A stretch of DNA of 64,000 nt from contig NZ_CP108381.1 of the NCBI RefSeq assembly GCF_035956715.1, positions 1,922,001 through 1,986,000 of the forward strand. The letters run 5' to 3'. Each line of letters opens with the position of its first letter. Position 1 is the first letter of the stretch. The stretch comes from Nocardia sp. NBC_01329. Lineage in GTDB: Bacteria > Actinomycetota > Actinomycetes > Mycobacteriales > Mycobacteriaceae. This document shows positions 50,007-59,062 of this stretch, in pieces. Below the pieces are notes generated by a model, which made no database searches, had not been told where the DNA came from, and saw only the letters and a program-made list of their open reading frames with translations. The position numbers and the translations under genes are program-made.

Positions 50007-50366
50007 ATGCCCAAAGCACTGCCCGTCATCGACACCACCGCCCCCGTCTGCTGCGCCCCCGTGGCCGCCGGCCCGGTCGACGACGAAGCAGCCCTGCACG
50101 TCGCGCTGCGGCTCAAAGCCCTCGCCGACCCCGTTCGCGTGAAACTCATGTCGCTACTGCTGGCCAGCCCTGTCACCGGCGCGAACGGCGGCGACCTCGC
50201 CACCGCGGTCGGCCTCACCGAATCCACCGTCAGCCACCACCTCGGCCAACTCCGCAAAGCCGGGCTCGTCCAATCGGAGCGCCAAGGCATGAGCGTCATC
50301 CACCGCGCACATCGCGATGCCCTATCGGCTCTGTGCTTGGTCCTGGATCCCAACTGCTGCCGGTAA
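50007..50366 (+). CDS. arsR: ArsR family arsenic sensor with N- and C-terminal Cys pairs
   Basis: 119 residues. Winged helix VALRLKALADPVRVKLMSLL with the recognition helix LTESTVSHHLGQLRKAGLVQ. Cys15-Cys16 near the N-terminus are at the same positions as the arsenite ligands of the Corynebacterium glutamicum ArsR; the classical CxCxDL pair is absent. Further cysteines are Cys110 and Cys117-Cys118 at the very end (DPNCCR). It probably represses arsI and itself from the shared operator. No ribosome site, consistent with a leaderless transcript. Confidence 0.9.
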   Translation: MPKALPVIDTTAPVCCAPVAAGPVDDEAALHVALRLKALADPVRVKLMSLLLASPVTGANGGDLATAVGLTESTVSHHLGQLRKAGLVQSERQGMSVIHRAHRDALSALCLVLDPNCCR

Positions 50367-50524
50367 CCGAGTGGCTTTGGTCGTGAATCGTCTCGGCCAC
50401 ACGCAACTCGAGTCGGTTCCCAGTGAATTCCGACGTCGCCAGGATTCTGCTCGACATCAATGGCCTTGCACGCTATGTGGGGAAGGGGGGACTATCTCGC
50501 TATCGGTGTTTCCGGCGGTTTCTC

Positions 50525-50725
50525 TCAGTAGGTTCGGGCGTCGGGCCAGCGGTCAGCGAAGGTGATCGCGAACGCGTTGACCGCGGGCTTCCAGCGTATC
50601 GTCCATCGTGCCCGACCGGCACCGGTCGGGTCGAGCGAACGAGTCACCAGATACGGGGCCGTGCCGGGGTGGGTGTCTTTCGATGTGGGCTCGGTCCGGT
50701 CGATGTCGCGGTGCTGGTTGGGCAT
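50525..50725 (-). pseudogene. IS256-type transposase C-terminal remnant
   Basis: The minus strand encodes YLVTRSLDPTGAGRARWTIR, then WKPAVNAFAITFADR before a stop. The SLDPTG-G--RW--RWK-ALN-F-I-F--R pattern is the end of IS256/mutator-type transposases. The DDE core is missing. The rest of the 410-base gap between arsR and the esterase gene carries nothing recognisable. It marks the left edge of the scarred island. Confidence 0.5.
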
Positions 50726-50776
50726 GGGTGTGTCGCCTATTGACCTGAAGCGAGGTTGGGGTTTCAGAGTGTTGTC

Positions 50777-52084
50777 ATGGAGTTCTCGGGTGTCGAAGGG
50801 CAAGGCGGCGCAAGCGGCGACGATTCAGCGGTTCCGCCGGAGGATATGACCGTCGGGCAGTGGGTTGTGCGGGCGGCTCGCCCGTTGGTGACGGTGCAGC
50901 CGTCGGCGCCCCGCGATGATCTACGGCCGCTGGTGACGATGGTGGGAGATGCGTCGGTGGTGGGTTATGGGGCCGGCACTCGCGGGGCGCACGAGGTGTT
51001 CGCGCTGCAGGACCGTATCGCCCGTCTGCTCGTCGGCGAGGCGGGGTTCCGGGTCATCGCCTTGGACCAGGATTGGACGTTGGGTCTGCGGTTGGACGCG
51101 TTCGTGCGCACCGGGGTCGGAGATCCCCGCGAAATACTTGCCGCTGCCGAGGCTTTCGCCGCGACCGAGGAGGTACTTGCGCTGGTTCGGTGGGCAAGGG
51201 TTTTCAATCGGGACCATCCCGCGGACCCGGTGCGGGTGGTGGGAGTGAGCCCGCACGCGGTCGACCACCGTGCCTACGACACGGTCGTGGAGTACGTACG
51301 GGAGGTCGCTGCCGACCGGATCGCCGAGTTGGAGGACCTGTACCTCGATGCGCGCCCCGGCGAGGATATCGACGCCCATGTCGACCGTTTCCGCGGTCTG
51401 CCGCATCGTGCGGGCCTGGTCGAGCGCGTCCGCGCGGCGTACCGGCTGGTCGCGGATGTAGCTGCTGCCCACGATGAGCCCGGGTGGGTGGTGCAGGCCG
51501 CGCGGGTGGTCGTGCAGTTCCATGAGCTGCACGACCACGACAACCGGCCCGAGGACCCTTTCAACATGGCCTACTACGAGGCAGCGTTCGCCGAGAACGT
51601 CGAATGGTGGCACCGCCATACCGGGCGCAAGGTGCTGTTCTGGTCGTCCAGCTCCCACACCGCCAACGCCCGCTACCGGGGTTTTCCGCCCAACCCGGCC
51701 GATGTATCCCGTAACGCGGGTAGCTACCTGCGCGAACGCCTCGGCACGAGCTACAAGTCGATCGGGATCACCTTCCACAGCGGTGATCTGGCCACCTTCG
51801 ACGGACGGGATCGCGTGCACGTACCCGGGTCCACACCGCGGTAGTTCGAGTCGATACTGGGCGCGGCAGGCCTCGACTGTTATCTGCTGGACCTGTCTGC
51901 CGCCCAACCTCCGGCGGTGACCGACTGGCTGTCCGGCACAGCCGAATTCAGGATGATCGGCCGCGACTACGACACCGATGACGGTCACTACATGACCGGC
52001 GGGTCCGCCAGGGAATGGTTCGACCTCATCGTGCACTGCCAGCAGGTGACACCCGCCCGCACGTTGTCTCCCCTTCCCGGTTGA
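50777..52084 (+). pseudogene. Erythromycin esterase family protein interrupted by one in-frame TAG
   Basis: The frame encodes an erythromycin-esterase-fold protein: VVGYGAGTRGAHEVFALQDR, ALDQDWTLGLRLDAFVRTG, NMAYYEAAFAENVEWWHR and SSSSHTANARYRGFPPNPAD. It reaches TAG at 51842-51844. The same frame then goes on with FESILGAAGLDCYLLDLSAA, DWLSGTAEFRMIGRDYDTDD and YYMTGGS-like YMTGGSAREWFDLIVH, which is the normal family C-terminus, ending at 52082-52084. One base change (for example CAG to TAG) explains it. The GEx2HG catalytic motif reads GAGTRG, so the usual Glu and His are missing even in the intact ancestor. Start ATG at 50777; another at 50846 is possible. Confidence 0.85.
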
Positions 52085-52140
52085 GCGGCACGGGCCACGA
52101 CACCGGTCCCTGGCCTGAGAGATGACGCCGACACAGCGGT

Positions 52141-52533
52141 GTGGGGTTACCGGAGTTGGATGTTGCCCGGGTGCGGCGGTGGTGCCGCGACCGGGTGTCA
52201 ACGCATGTGCGCAATGAAATTCGCGTAGAAGCAGGTATTGCCCCGCGCCATGTGACGGTTCCGGAAAGCCGCCCGCCGTGGCGGGAAGGCTTGGGTGCTG
52301 AGTGGACCAGGTTTCCGATTGCCCGGCTGAGGTACACGAGCACGACAAGGCTGTGGTCGCTGTACTGGCCCGATCGCAACCCGCGGTTCCACGAATACGG
52401 GCGCGCTCGGCCCACACCCGATGTGGATGAGCTTCTGGCGGCGCTAGACCGCGATCCGACGGCCATTTTCCGGGCTGAGCCGCCACTGGTTGTGGCGGAA
52501 TGGGTTACACCGCTGCGGCTTCCTCCCCAGTGA
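52141..52533 (+). CDS. DUF3024 domain protein
   Basis: 130 residues. GLPELDVARVRRWCRDRVST, then ESRPPWREGLGAEWTRFPIA, RLRYTSTTRLWSLYWPDRN and VDELLAALDRDPTAIF are the DUF3024 pattern, a common actinobacterial family of unknown function often found near mobile elements. The GTG start begins the domain; no ribosome site is evident. Its 3' end overlaps the end of a leftward IS30-type remnant. The sequence after the DPTAIF segment may have been altered by the element insertion. Confidence 0.8.
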   Translation: MGLPELDVARVRRWCRDRVSTHVRNEIRVEAGIAPRHVTVPESRPPWREGLGAEWTRFPIARLRYTSTTRLWSLYWPDRNPRFHEYGRARPTPDVDELLAALDRDPTAIFRAEPPLVVAEWVTPLRLPPQ

Positions 52534-52855
52534 CCAAGTCGGCTGGCCTGGCCCACCCGAGGCCCTTGCGAGGCGGGTTGTTGACCTCATCGGCGATCCG
52601 CGGCAGCTCAGCAGCCGTAATATCATGCAGGTCAGTACCTTTGGAGAAGTAGTCCCGCAGCAGTCCGTTCATGTTTTCGTTGCTGCCGCGCTGCACGGAG
52701 AGTGCGGGGCGCAGAAGAACACTCGTGTGCCGGTGCGTTCGGTGATCTGCTGGTGCAGCGCGAGTTCCTTACCCTGATCCCAGGTCAGCGTCCGCCGCGG
52801 CCGCATAGGCAGCACGGTCCCGCGGGTGACGGGATCAGTGGCCAGGACCTTCGCG
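52505..52855 (-). pseudogene. IS30-family transposase C-terminal remnant with frameshift
   Basis: The minus strand first reads RPRRTLTWDQGKELALHQQI, then TERTGTRVFFCAPHSP. The frame should continue WQRGSNENMNG, but a G is missing in the PHSPW/QRG region, so the continuation QRGSNENMNGLLRDYFSKG with the tail NNPPRKGLGWARPADLV lies in another frame. This is the end of an IS30 DDE transposase (NENxNGLLRxYFPKGTD). About 120 codons remain; the DNA-binding part is gone. Confidence 0.8.
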
Positions 52856-53259
52856 CAATGGGCTGAGGAGAACGTCGACGCTTTCCGGTGAAGTGCCGGT
52901 CTCGTGGAAAGCAATCGGCGCACTGCTGCCGGTCCGGTGGTGTCGCGGTATCAATTCTGTTCGGTGCGGGTGGTAGAAGTCGGTGCCGGAGTCGCCGATG
53001 AGGGTCCGTGGGATACGGAGCAGTTGGTCGTCGTGGTCGACCGAGGGACGTGGCCGGGCGTCCGGCGGCAGGTGCGCCGGCCGTCGTGCGGTCAGCGACC
53101 GGATGGGGTCGGACGGGGCGGTTCGGCATCGAACCTCGTTCCTGGACTATGACATCGAGATTCGGCGGGTTTCGCTGCTGAGTCGGGTCAGAAAGCGGTC
53201 TTGCCCGTGAGGGAGTCGAGCCCAGTGTCCCTCACCGGTGACCCGGGCCGGCCCCCAGG
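52856..53259. other. Region without a recognised gene, right part of scarred island
   Basis: About 400 bases between the IS30 remnant and the end of the DUF4132 gene. Both strands have open frames rich in Arg and Pro but no domain. The missing C-terminal part of the DUF4132 protein is not found here in any frame. Confidence 0.4.
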
Positions 53260-55554
53260 TCACCGATGAGCGCCGCGAGCACCTGAGCCCGACTCGTCGC
53301 CTGCTCCCGGGGACGGGTATGCCTGCGGCTCGGTGCCGGCGACCGATACCACCAGGTCCAGGTCTCGCATGACCTCGGAGAAAACCACCGGCGGTACATC
53401 GACCAGCGGCACCGGCGTGCCACCGACGCTGCCCGACCCGGTCGGGGGTCCGTAGCGGCCCGCATCACGGTGGCCGATGGTCAGGAAGCGGACGTCGCCG
53501 ACAACGACGTCGCCCATTCCGAAGTAGCCGTGGAAGTCACAGCGCAGCGCCGCGATCAGGCCGCCGCCGACGGCGCGGGTCGCTTGATGGTCGTCGTACT
53601 CACCGTGGGTGAACCAGCCCCGACCGGACAGCAACTGACCCGCCACCCTGCCGTCGACCGTCTGACCGGCGAACCGCCGCGACACCTCTCCCGCCTCGCG
53701 TTCTGCCGGAGTGAGCACGTACAGCTCCCGGAACGCCTGCTTGACCGGCTGCTGGAGGCGGGACCGCACGATCTCGGCCTGCCAGTCGGCGAGCACCCGC
53801 CGCTCATGCAGTTCGACGGGGTGGACGGCGGTGACCGGGCCGGTGGTGTCGACTCGGTCGAGCAGGTCGATCACGCCCGCTCGGTCCCGCCACAGCAGCG
53901 CAGGCAGCATCGCCGCACCGGCTGGCAACGACAGCAGTCGGGCCAGCTCGTCCGGCGCCAACGTCCCGGTGGTGGCGACCAACCGCTCCACCAGCCCCGT
54001 CCGCATCCGGCGAGCCTGGTCCCGGAGTCGCTGCTGGTGCTCGCGCAGCCCCCGGTAGCCGGGATCGGCGCGGACCGCAGCCGGCACCGACCCGAGCGCC
54101 TTGCCCGCCCGGCTGACCGTCAGCACCGGGTCGGCGCCGTCGAACCGCAACGCGATCCGGTATTCGCCGACCTCCGCTTCGGCGGGGGTATCGGTGGCGA
54201 TGCGCGCCTCACAGTCCCATTCGAGGCGGCTCGCCTCCGCGATCCCGGCCACCTGCGCCAAGTGATCGAGGGCGACCTCGATCGCGGCGGCGTGGCTGTG
54301 TCGGCGGTTGGGGCCGAGCTCGGCACCCTTCTTCGCGGACTCACGCAACGCCAGATAGCGGTCGAGGACCGTCTCATCCGGAGCCAGGGGCAGCATCCCG
54401 AACGCGGCGATGCCCTGCAGTGCGTTACGCGCGAAGCGCTTCACCACGTGGGCCCGGTTCCAACCCATCACCGCGGAAACCAGCTCATTCGGTTCGAGTT
54501 CCAGCAAGCGCCGCGCGGCGTCCTCGCCGGCGTCTTCGATCGCGGCGAGCAGGACCGCCCGGTCCAGGCGGGTGACTTCGCCGACCGGTATCGCCCGGAT
54601 CAGGCGCAGCAACGGCGCAGCTCGTGCCAGGCCGAAAAGTGGTAGCAGCGCATCGGCGTCACCCGCGCGCAGCCGCCACCCGAACACGCGGCGCTGCTCG
54701 GATTCCGACCGACCTCGCAGGGAGTCGAGCAGGGCAGCGCGTTCCTCATCGGTCAATTCCGCCGCCCCGAGGTGATCGGCCACGTTCTGGTCGCCGCCCC
54801 ATGTCAGTGCCGCCTGAACGTATCGCAAGCCACGCGGTACCAGCACCTTGGGCAACTCATCCCAGCCTGCCGGGGTAGATGCGGAGACGAGCCGCCAGGT
54901 CAACGCATCCACATAGACCCGTACGGTGTCCGCGCAGGCCAACGGCGGACCGGTCACGTCGCCGGAGGGCGAGTGGCCGATGACGGCGTAGCCGAGGTAG
55001 GGGTCGTCGGTGAAAGCCCGTTCGACCACCGTGGCGTCGATGGCGTCGGCCCGGTGCAACGTGTCGAGAATGCGCCCCACGGTCTCTCGGCGCAAGGTGC
55101 CGAGAGCGAACGGGGTGAACGAATTGAACGGGGTGAAAACGAGCACCCGGAGCAGGTGGGTGTCGGTGGCGGCGATGGCCTGCTCCGCCACCTCATCCAG
55201 CCCCAGCCGGTGCCGCACGTCGCGCCCGAGGAAGGCGGCGAGCAGGGCTTTCCGCTGAGCCGTCGGCCACGGCGTATCCAACAGGCCGGTGATGTCGTCC
55301 GGCTGGTCGACCGGGAAGCCGGCGTCGTAGAGCGCATCGATCTCCGCGACGATGTCACCCACGTGCGGTGCCAGATTACCGATGGCCCGACGGTCGCCCT
55401 GCTTGATCCGGCGCCGGATCTGCCCGGCGGTGTCCCACAGGCCCGCCCGGTCGCCGGCCTTCGCCACGATCCGTGCCTGGTCCACCAGCCGCCACAGCGC
55501 CTCACGCTGCTCACGGACGATGTCGATGTAGTCCTCCGGTATGGTTCGCTCCAC
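53260..55554 (-). CDS. DUF4132 domain protein, C-terminally shortened
   Basis: About 764 residues. A long helical repeat-like N-terminal part (DYIDIVREQREALWRLVDQA, FTPFNSFTPFALGTLRRETV) leads into the DUF4132 region: VLADWQAEIVRSRLQQPVKQ, AFRELYVLTPAEREAGEVSR, TRAVGGGLIAALRCDFHGYF and VVFSEVMRDLDLVVSVAG. Family members normally continue after this for roughly 100 residues; here unrelated TEPQAYPSPGAGDESGSG ends the protein. Function of the family is unknown; related proteins sit with MoxR/WGR systems. GTG behind GGGAGG (a TTG two codons earlier is possible). Coupled to the small gene upstream. Confidence 0.8.
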   Translation of the reverse strand: MERTIPEDYIDIVREQREALWRLVDQARIVAKAGDRAGLWDTAGQIRRRIKQGDRRAIGNLAPHVGDIVAEIDALYDAGFPVDQPDDITGLLDTPWPTAQRKALLAAFLGRDVRHRLGLDEVAEQAIAATDTHLLRVLVFTPFNSFTPFALGTLRRETVGRILDTLHRADAIDATVVERAFTDDPYLGYAVIGHSPSGDVTGPPLACADTVRVYVDALTWRLVSASTPAGWDELPKVLVPRGLRYVQAALTWGGDQNVADHLGAAELTDEERAALLDSLRGRSESEQRRVFGWRLRAGDADALLPLFGLARAAPLLRLIRAIPVGEVTRLDRAVLLAAIEDAGEDAARRLLELEPNELVSAVMGWNRAHVVKRFARNALQGIAAFGMLPLAPDETVLDRYLALRESAKKGAELGPNRRHSHAAAIEVALDHLAQVAGIAEASRLEWDCEARIATDTPAEAEVGEYRIALRFDGADPVLTVSRAGKALGSVPAAVRADPGYRGLREHQQRLRDQARRMRTGLVERLVATTGTLAPDELARLLSLPAGAAMLPALLWRDRAGVIDLLDRVDTTGPVTAVHPVELHERRVLADWQAEIVRSRLQQPVKQAFRELYVLTPAEREAGEVSRRFAGQTVDGRVAGQLLSGRGWFTHGEYDDHQATRAVGGGLIAALRCDFHGYFGMGDVVVGDVRFLTIGHRDAGRYGPPTGSGSVGGTPVPLVDVPPVVFSEVMRDLDLVVSVAGTEPQAYPSPGAGDESGSGARGAHR

Positions 55555-55560
55555 CGGCAA

Positions 55561-55995
55561 TCAGCCTCCCACCAGCGCGACCAGCCGCAGGAACACGACC
55601 GGCTCGCCGAGCCGAAACGCGAGCTCCTCGTCCAGGTCGACGATCTGCCGCCCACCGGCGAAGACCGCGAATATGCCCTGGACGAATGTCCGATGCGCCC
55701 GGGCCACCTCCTCGGCCACGTCCGTTTCCGCCCGCGCTTGCCGCGGCATCCTGATCAACCCGGTGGCCGCCTGCGCCCGGAGATCGCCGTCGGACAGATA
55801 CCGGCGGTCGAGGATCCGCCGGCAACGCGCCGCATCGGCACGCGGCTCCCGGATCTGCTCCTCGACCGCACACCGGATCAGCTCCCGCGCGGTACTACAA
55901 CCCTCGGCCAGCTGTACCAGCACCGCCGGCAGATCATCGGCGGACGGGCCCGACACCCGGCTGCGCACCTCGATAGCGACCATGACCGCCACCAT
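55561..55995 (-). CDS. Hypothetical partner of DUF4132 protein
   Basis: 144 residues, helical, acidic. LPAVLVQLAEGCSTARELIR, ILDRRYLSDGDLRAQAATGL and AHRTFVQGIFAVFAGGRQIV are its main segments. No catalytic motif is recognised. It ends a few bases before the DUF4132 start on the same strand, so the two are co-transcribed, and such a small protein is often found upstream of DUF4132 genes in actinomycetes (from memory). An in-frame ATG four codons downstream could also be the start. Confidence 0.65.
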   Translation of the reverse strand: MVAVMVAIEVRSRVSGPSADDLPAVLVQLAEGCSTARELIRCAVEEQIREPRADAARCRRILDRRYLSDGDLRAQAATGLIRMPRQARAETDVAEEVARAHRTFVQGIFAVFAGGRQIVDLDEELAFRLGEPVVFLRLVALVGG

Positions 55996-56125
55996 AAAGG
56001 AGGGGCCTGACAGCCTGCCTCGATCACGGTGGATCGATCAGCCTTCTACCTATATCGCGGCGCCGCGCTGATCACCGGGGTAGTGGATCAGCGGTCATGC
56101 GGCGCTCTGGCACCGCCGATCGGCG

Positions 56126-56310
56126 GTCGTCGATATCGAAGGCGGCGCACAGCCGATAACAGTCGAAACACCGGACGGCCCGGTGGCGTTGGTGTATGCC
56201 GACAGTGGACGGCATGCTGTTCGGCTCGGAACCGAAAGCCATCCTGGCGAATCACCTCATCGCGTGGCAGACGGTCGGGCGAACAGTCCGTGGCGGAGAA
56301 GAGCACGATG
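56126..56310 (+). pseudogene. Asparagine synthetase (AsnB) N-terminal domain remnant
   Basis: The plus strand reads VVDIEGGAQPITVETPDGPV and ALVYA in one frame, then, shifted, TVDGMLFGSEPKAILAN. These are two separated blocks of the glutaminase half of AsnB (IIDIEGGAQPM..., ...DGVLFGSEPKAILAN). The catalytic Cys2 region and the synthetase domain are absent. It is the only recognisable item in the 526-base gap upstream of the amidase. Confidence 0.65.
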
Positions 56311-56521
56311 AGCATTGAGACATCCATCCCGTTGTGCGAATCGGCATTTCATGCCCCGCGCTCATGAAGTCGGCGCACTGTCGACGCTGTGACCTGGGGT
56401 GGGATGTCCTCGATGGCACAACGAGTGCGTGACTTCACCGATGCAGGTGGTCCGTTCGACTTTCCCGTTGTGCGGAGCGGCGTTTTATGTCCTCTCCGGC
56501 GGCCCAATAGCGTCGGATTCC

Positions 56522-57973
56522 ATGGATCGGAATTTTCATTCGGCGGAAGAACTCGCGGCCGCCCTACATGCTGGTGAAGTGACCTCGGTGGAACTGACCG
56601 ACGAGGCGATCGCCCGTATCGAGCGCGACGACAAGGCGATCAACGCGATCTGTGTACCGGACTTCGACCGCGCGCGGGACGCCGCACGCGCTGCCGACCG
56701 GGCGCGCGCCCGCGGCGAGGACCGGCCGCTGCTCGGCATTCCGGTGACGGTCAAGGAGTCCTACAACATCGCCGGGCTGCCCACCACCTGGGGCATGCCG
56801 GCGCACCGGGATCATGTGCCCGCGGAGGACGCGGTACAGGTGTCGCGGCTGAAGGCCGCCGGCGCGGTGCTGCTCGGTAAGACCAATGTGCCGTTGATGC
56901 TGCGAGATATCCAGAGCTTCAACGAGATCTACGGCACCACCAATAATCCGTGGGATCACGGCCGGACCTCGGGTGGGTCCTCCGGTGGTTCGGCGGCGGC
57001 CCTGGCGTCCGGATTCGGCGCGCTGTCCATCGGCTCCGACCTCGCCGGTTCGCTGCGCACCCCCGCGCATTTCTGCGGTGTCTACGCGCACAAGCCGACA
57101 CTCGGCCTGGTGGCGGCCCGCGGGATGGTCGCGCCGCCCGCGCCGGCATTGCCGGTCGATCTCGACCTTGCTGTTGTCGGTCCGATGGCGCGCACCGCCC
57201 GCGACCTCACGCTCCTGCTCGACGTGATGGCCGGACCGGACCCGCTGACCCACGGCGTCGCCCACGGCGTCACACTGCCGCCCGCGCGCCACGAGCGGCT
57301 GGCCGACTTCCGTGTCCTGATCATCGAGGACCATCCGCTCATTCCGACCGGATCGGCGGTGCGGGCGGGCGTGAACCGGGTCGCCGAGGCGCTCATCGAC
57401 GAGGGTGCTCGCGTCGAGCGGCGCAGTCCGCTGCTGCCCGATCCGACCGAAGCGGCGACGCTCTACATGCTGCTGATGCTGTCGAACGCCGCCGCAGGTA
57501 TGCCCGTCGACGTGTACGAACAACTCCGGACCCACGCGGCCGCCCTGGGCGCGGACGACCGGAGTCTCGATGCGGCGCGGTTGCGCGGCATGGTGCTCAG
57601 CCACCGCGACTGGGTCGAGGCGAACAACCGTCGCGAACTCCACCGCGCCGGCTGGCGGCAGCTCTTCGCCGAGTTCGATGCCGTGGTGTGCCCCATCACG
57701 CCCACCCCCGCCTTCCCACACGACCACAACGGAGGTCTGGAGGACCGGCACATCGACATCGACGGCGTCGAGTACCCGTACTTCGACCAGCTGGTCTTGG
57801 CCGGTGTGGCCACCATGCCCGGCCTGCCCGCCACCGCCATACCCGCGGGCCGGTCCCCCGAGGGGCTGCCGGTGGGAGTGCAGCTCATCGGTCCGATGTT
57901 CGAGGACCGCACCCCGCTGCGGCTGGCCGAACTGCTCGAGCAGAAGATCGGCGGCTTCCGGGCACCGAAGTAG
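56522..57973 (+). CDS. Amidase (amidase signature family)
   Basis: 483 residues. The Ser-cisSer-Lys triad is visible: Lys in LGIPVTVKESYNIAGLPTTW, and the two serines in DHGRTSGGSSGGSAAALASG and IGSDLAGSLRTPAHFCG (the second motif is typical). The C-terminal AVVCPITPTPAFPHDHN and LPATAIPAGRSPEGLPVGVQ complete the fold. It hydrolyses amides to acids and ammonia in the cytoplasm; specificity is not deducible. The chosen ATG starts MDRNFHSAEELAAALHAG; the frame is open 41 codons upstream without a ribosome site. Confidence 0.92.
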   Translation: MDRNFHSAEELAAALHAGEVTSVELTDEAIARIERDDKAINAICVPDFDRARDAARAADRARARGEDRPLLGIPVTVKESYNIAGLPTTWGMPAHRDHVPAEDAVQVSRLKAAGAVLLGKTNVPLMLRDIQSFNEIYGTTNNPWDHGRTSGGSSGGSAAALASGFGALSIGSDLAGSLRTPAHFCGVYAHKPTLGLVAARGMVAPPAPALPVDLDLAVVGPMARTARDLTLLLDVMAGPDPLTHGVAHGVTLPPARHERLADFRVLIIEDHPLIPTGSAVRAGVNRVAEALIDEGARVERRSPLLPDPTEAATLYMLLMLSNAAAGMPVDVYEQLRTHAAALGADDRSLDAARLRGMVLSHRDWVEANNRRELHRAGWRQLFAEFDAVVCPITPTPAFPHDHNGGLEDRHIDIDGVEYPYFDQLVLAGVATMPGLPATAIPAGRSPEGLPVGVQLIGPMFEDRTPLRLAELLEQKIGGFRAPK

Positions 57974-58067
57974 GGCGTACTACCGAGTGTCAGTCGAGCA
58001 CGCCCACGGATCGGCGGACCGGTCGTTCTCCGTGCTCATGGATGGGCCGGCGGCCGGGTCGGGTGCC

Positions 58068-58967
58068 TCATCCGGCTGCGCGGGTGCGGGCGACGATGAT
58101 CGCGGCCAAGTCGGCCGGGCGTTCCTCCGGAACCCAGTGGGTCGCGTCGAGGATTTCGTGGTCGAACGGGCCGGTCACGTATTCGGCGGTCAGCTCGGCG
58201 CCGCGACGCGCTATGAAAACGTCCCGGGTGCTCGATACGTGTGTGGTCGGCGCACTGACCTTCTGCCCGGCTCGCCGCCGGTCGACGAACGGCATCGCCC
58301 GGTACCAGTTCAGGGCGTAGTGCAAGGCGCCGCCGTCGACGATATCGCTGCGCAACCGATCCAACTGCTCGTCGTCGAGGCCCGATAGGGCGGCGGCACG
58401 GCGCCGCAGGCTCGTATCGCCGGCCGAACCAGCCGCGCGGAAAGCGGCGGAAAGCGCCACTTCGGGGATCCACGGCACCTGGAACAGCGCCATATAGCAG
58501 GTGCGCAGGGCCTGGCTGCTGCTCAGCAGCGAGCGCGCGAAAGCCATCGGATGCGGTACCGATACCGAGGTGAGCGTCCGGACCAGATCCGGGTGCTGTG
58601 CCGCGGTGGCCCAGGCGACGGTCGATCCCCAATCGTGCCCGGCGAGATGCACGGGTTCACCGCCCAGCGCCGTGATCAGCGCGACCGTGTCACCGACCAG
58701 TGCGCTGATCCGGTAGGCGAAGCGTCCGCGGGGCCGGGCACCGGGTGAGTAGCCGCGCTGATCGGGGGCGATGGTGCGGTAGCCGCGCTCGTGCAGGAAC
58801 GGGGTGAGCCGCGACCACTGCGCGGCCGTCTGCGGAAATCCGTGCAACAGCACGATCGGGATGCCGTCGAGTGGACCCTCGTCGATCACATCGAAGGTGA
58901 GTCCGTCGTTGACGAACGACGTCAACCGCGTGCCGGTAGGACGCTCGGACGGTGTATCGGCCTGCAT
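58068..58967 (-). CDS. Alpha/beta hydrolase, epoxide-hydrolase-like
   Basis: 299 residues. FDVIDEGPLDGIPIVLLHGF with HGFPQ oxyanion loop, YRTIAPDQRGYSPGARP, and GHDWGSTVAWATA, where Asp is the nucleophile as in epoxide hydrolases and haloalkane dehalogenases. The acid is expected in SSTRDVFIAR and the His in DATHWVPEERPADL. The product would be a diol from an epoxide substrate. Cytoplasmic, monocistronic. The amidase converges on it with about 95 bases between. Confidence 0.88.
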   Translation of the reverse strand: MQADTPSERPTGTRLTSFVNDGLTFDVIDEGPLDGIPIVLLHGFPQTAAQWSRLTPFLHERGYRTIAPDQRGYSPGARPRGRFAYRISALVGDTVALITALGGEPVHLAGHDWGSTVAWATAAQHPDLVRTLTSVSVPHPMAFARSLLSSSQALRTCYMALFQVPWIPEVALSAAFRAAGSAGDTSLRRRAAALSGLDDEQLDRLRSDIVDGGALHYALNWYRAMPFVDRRRAGQKVSAPTTHVSSTRDVFIARRGAELTAEYVTGPFDHEILDATHWVPEERPADLAAIIVARTRAAG

Positions 58968-59062
58968 GGTGCAACGCTATGACAAATCGCCGCACGCCGC
59001 TCGGGCCGAGCGGCAATGATGCGGCCGGAATGCGACGCCGGTCCGGACTGCCCAGGGGCGGG

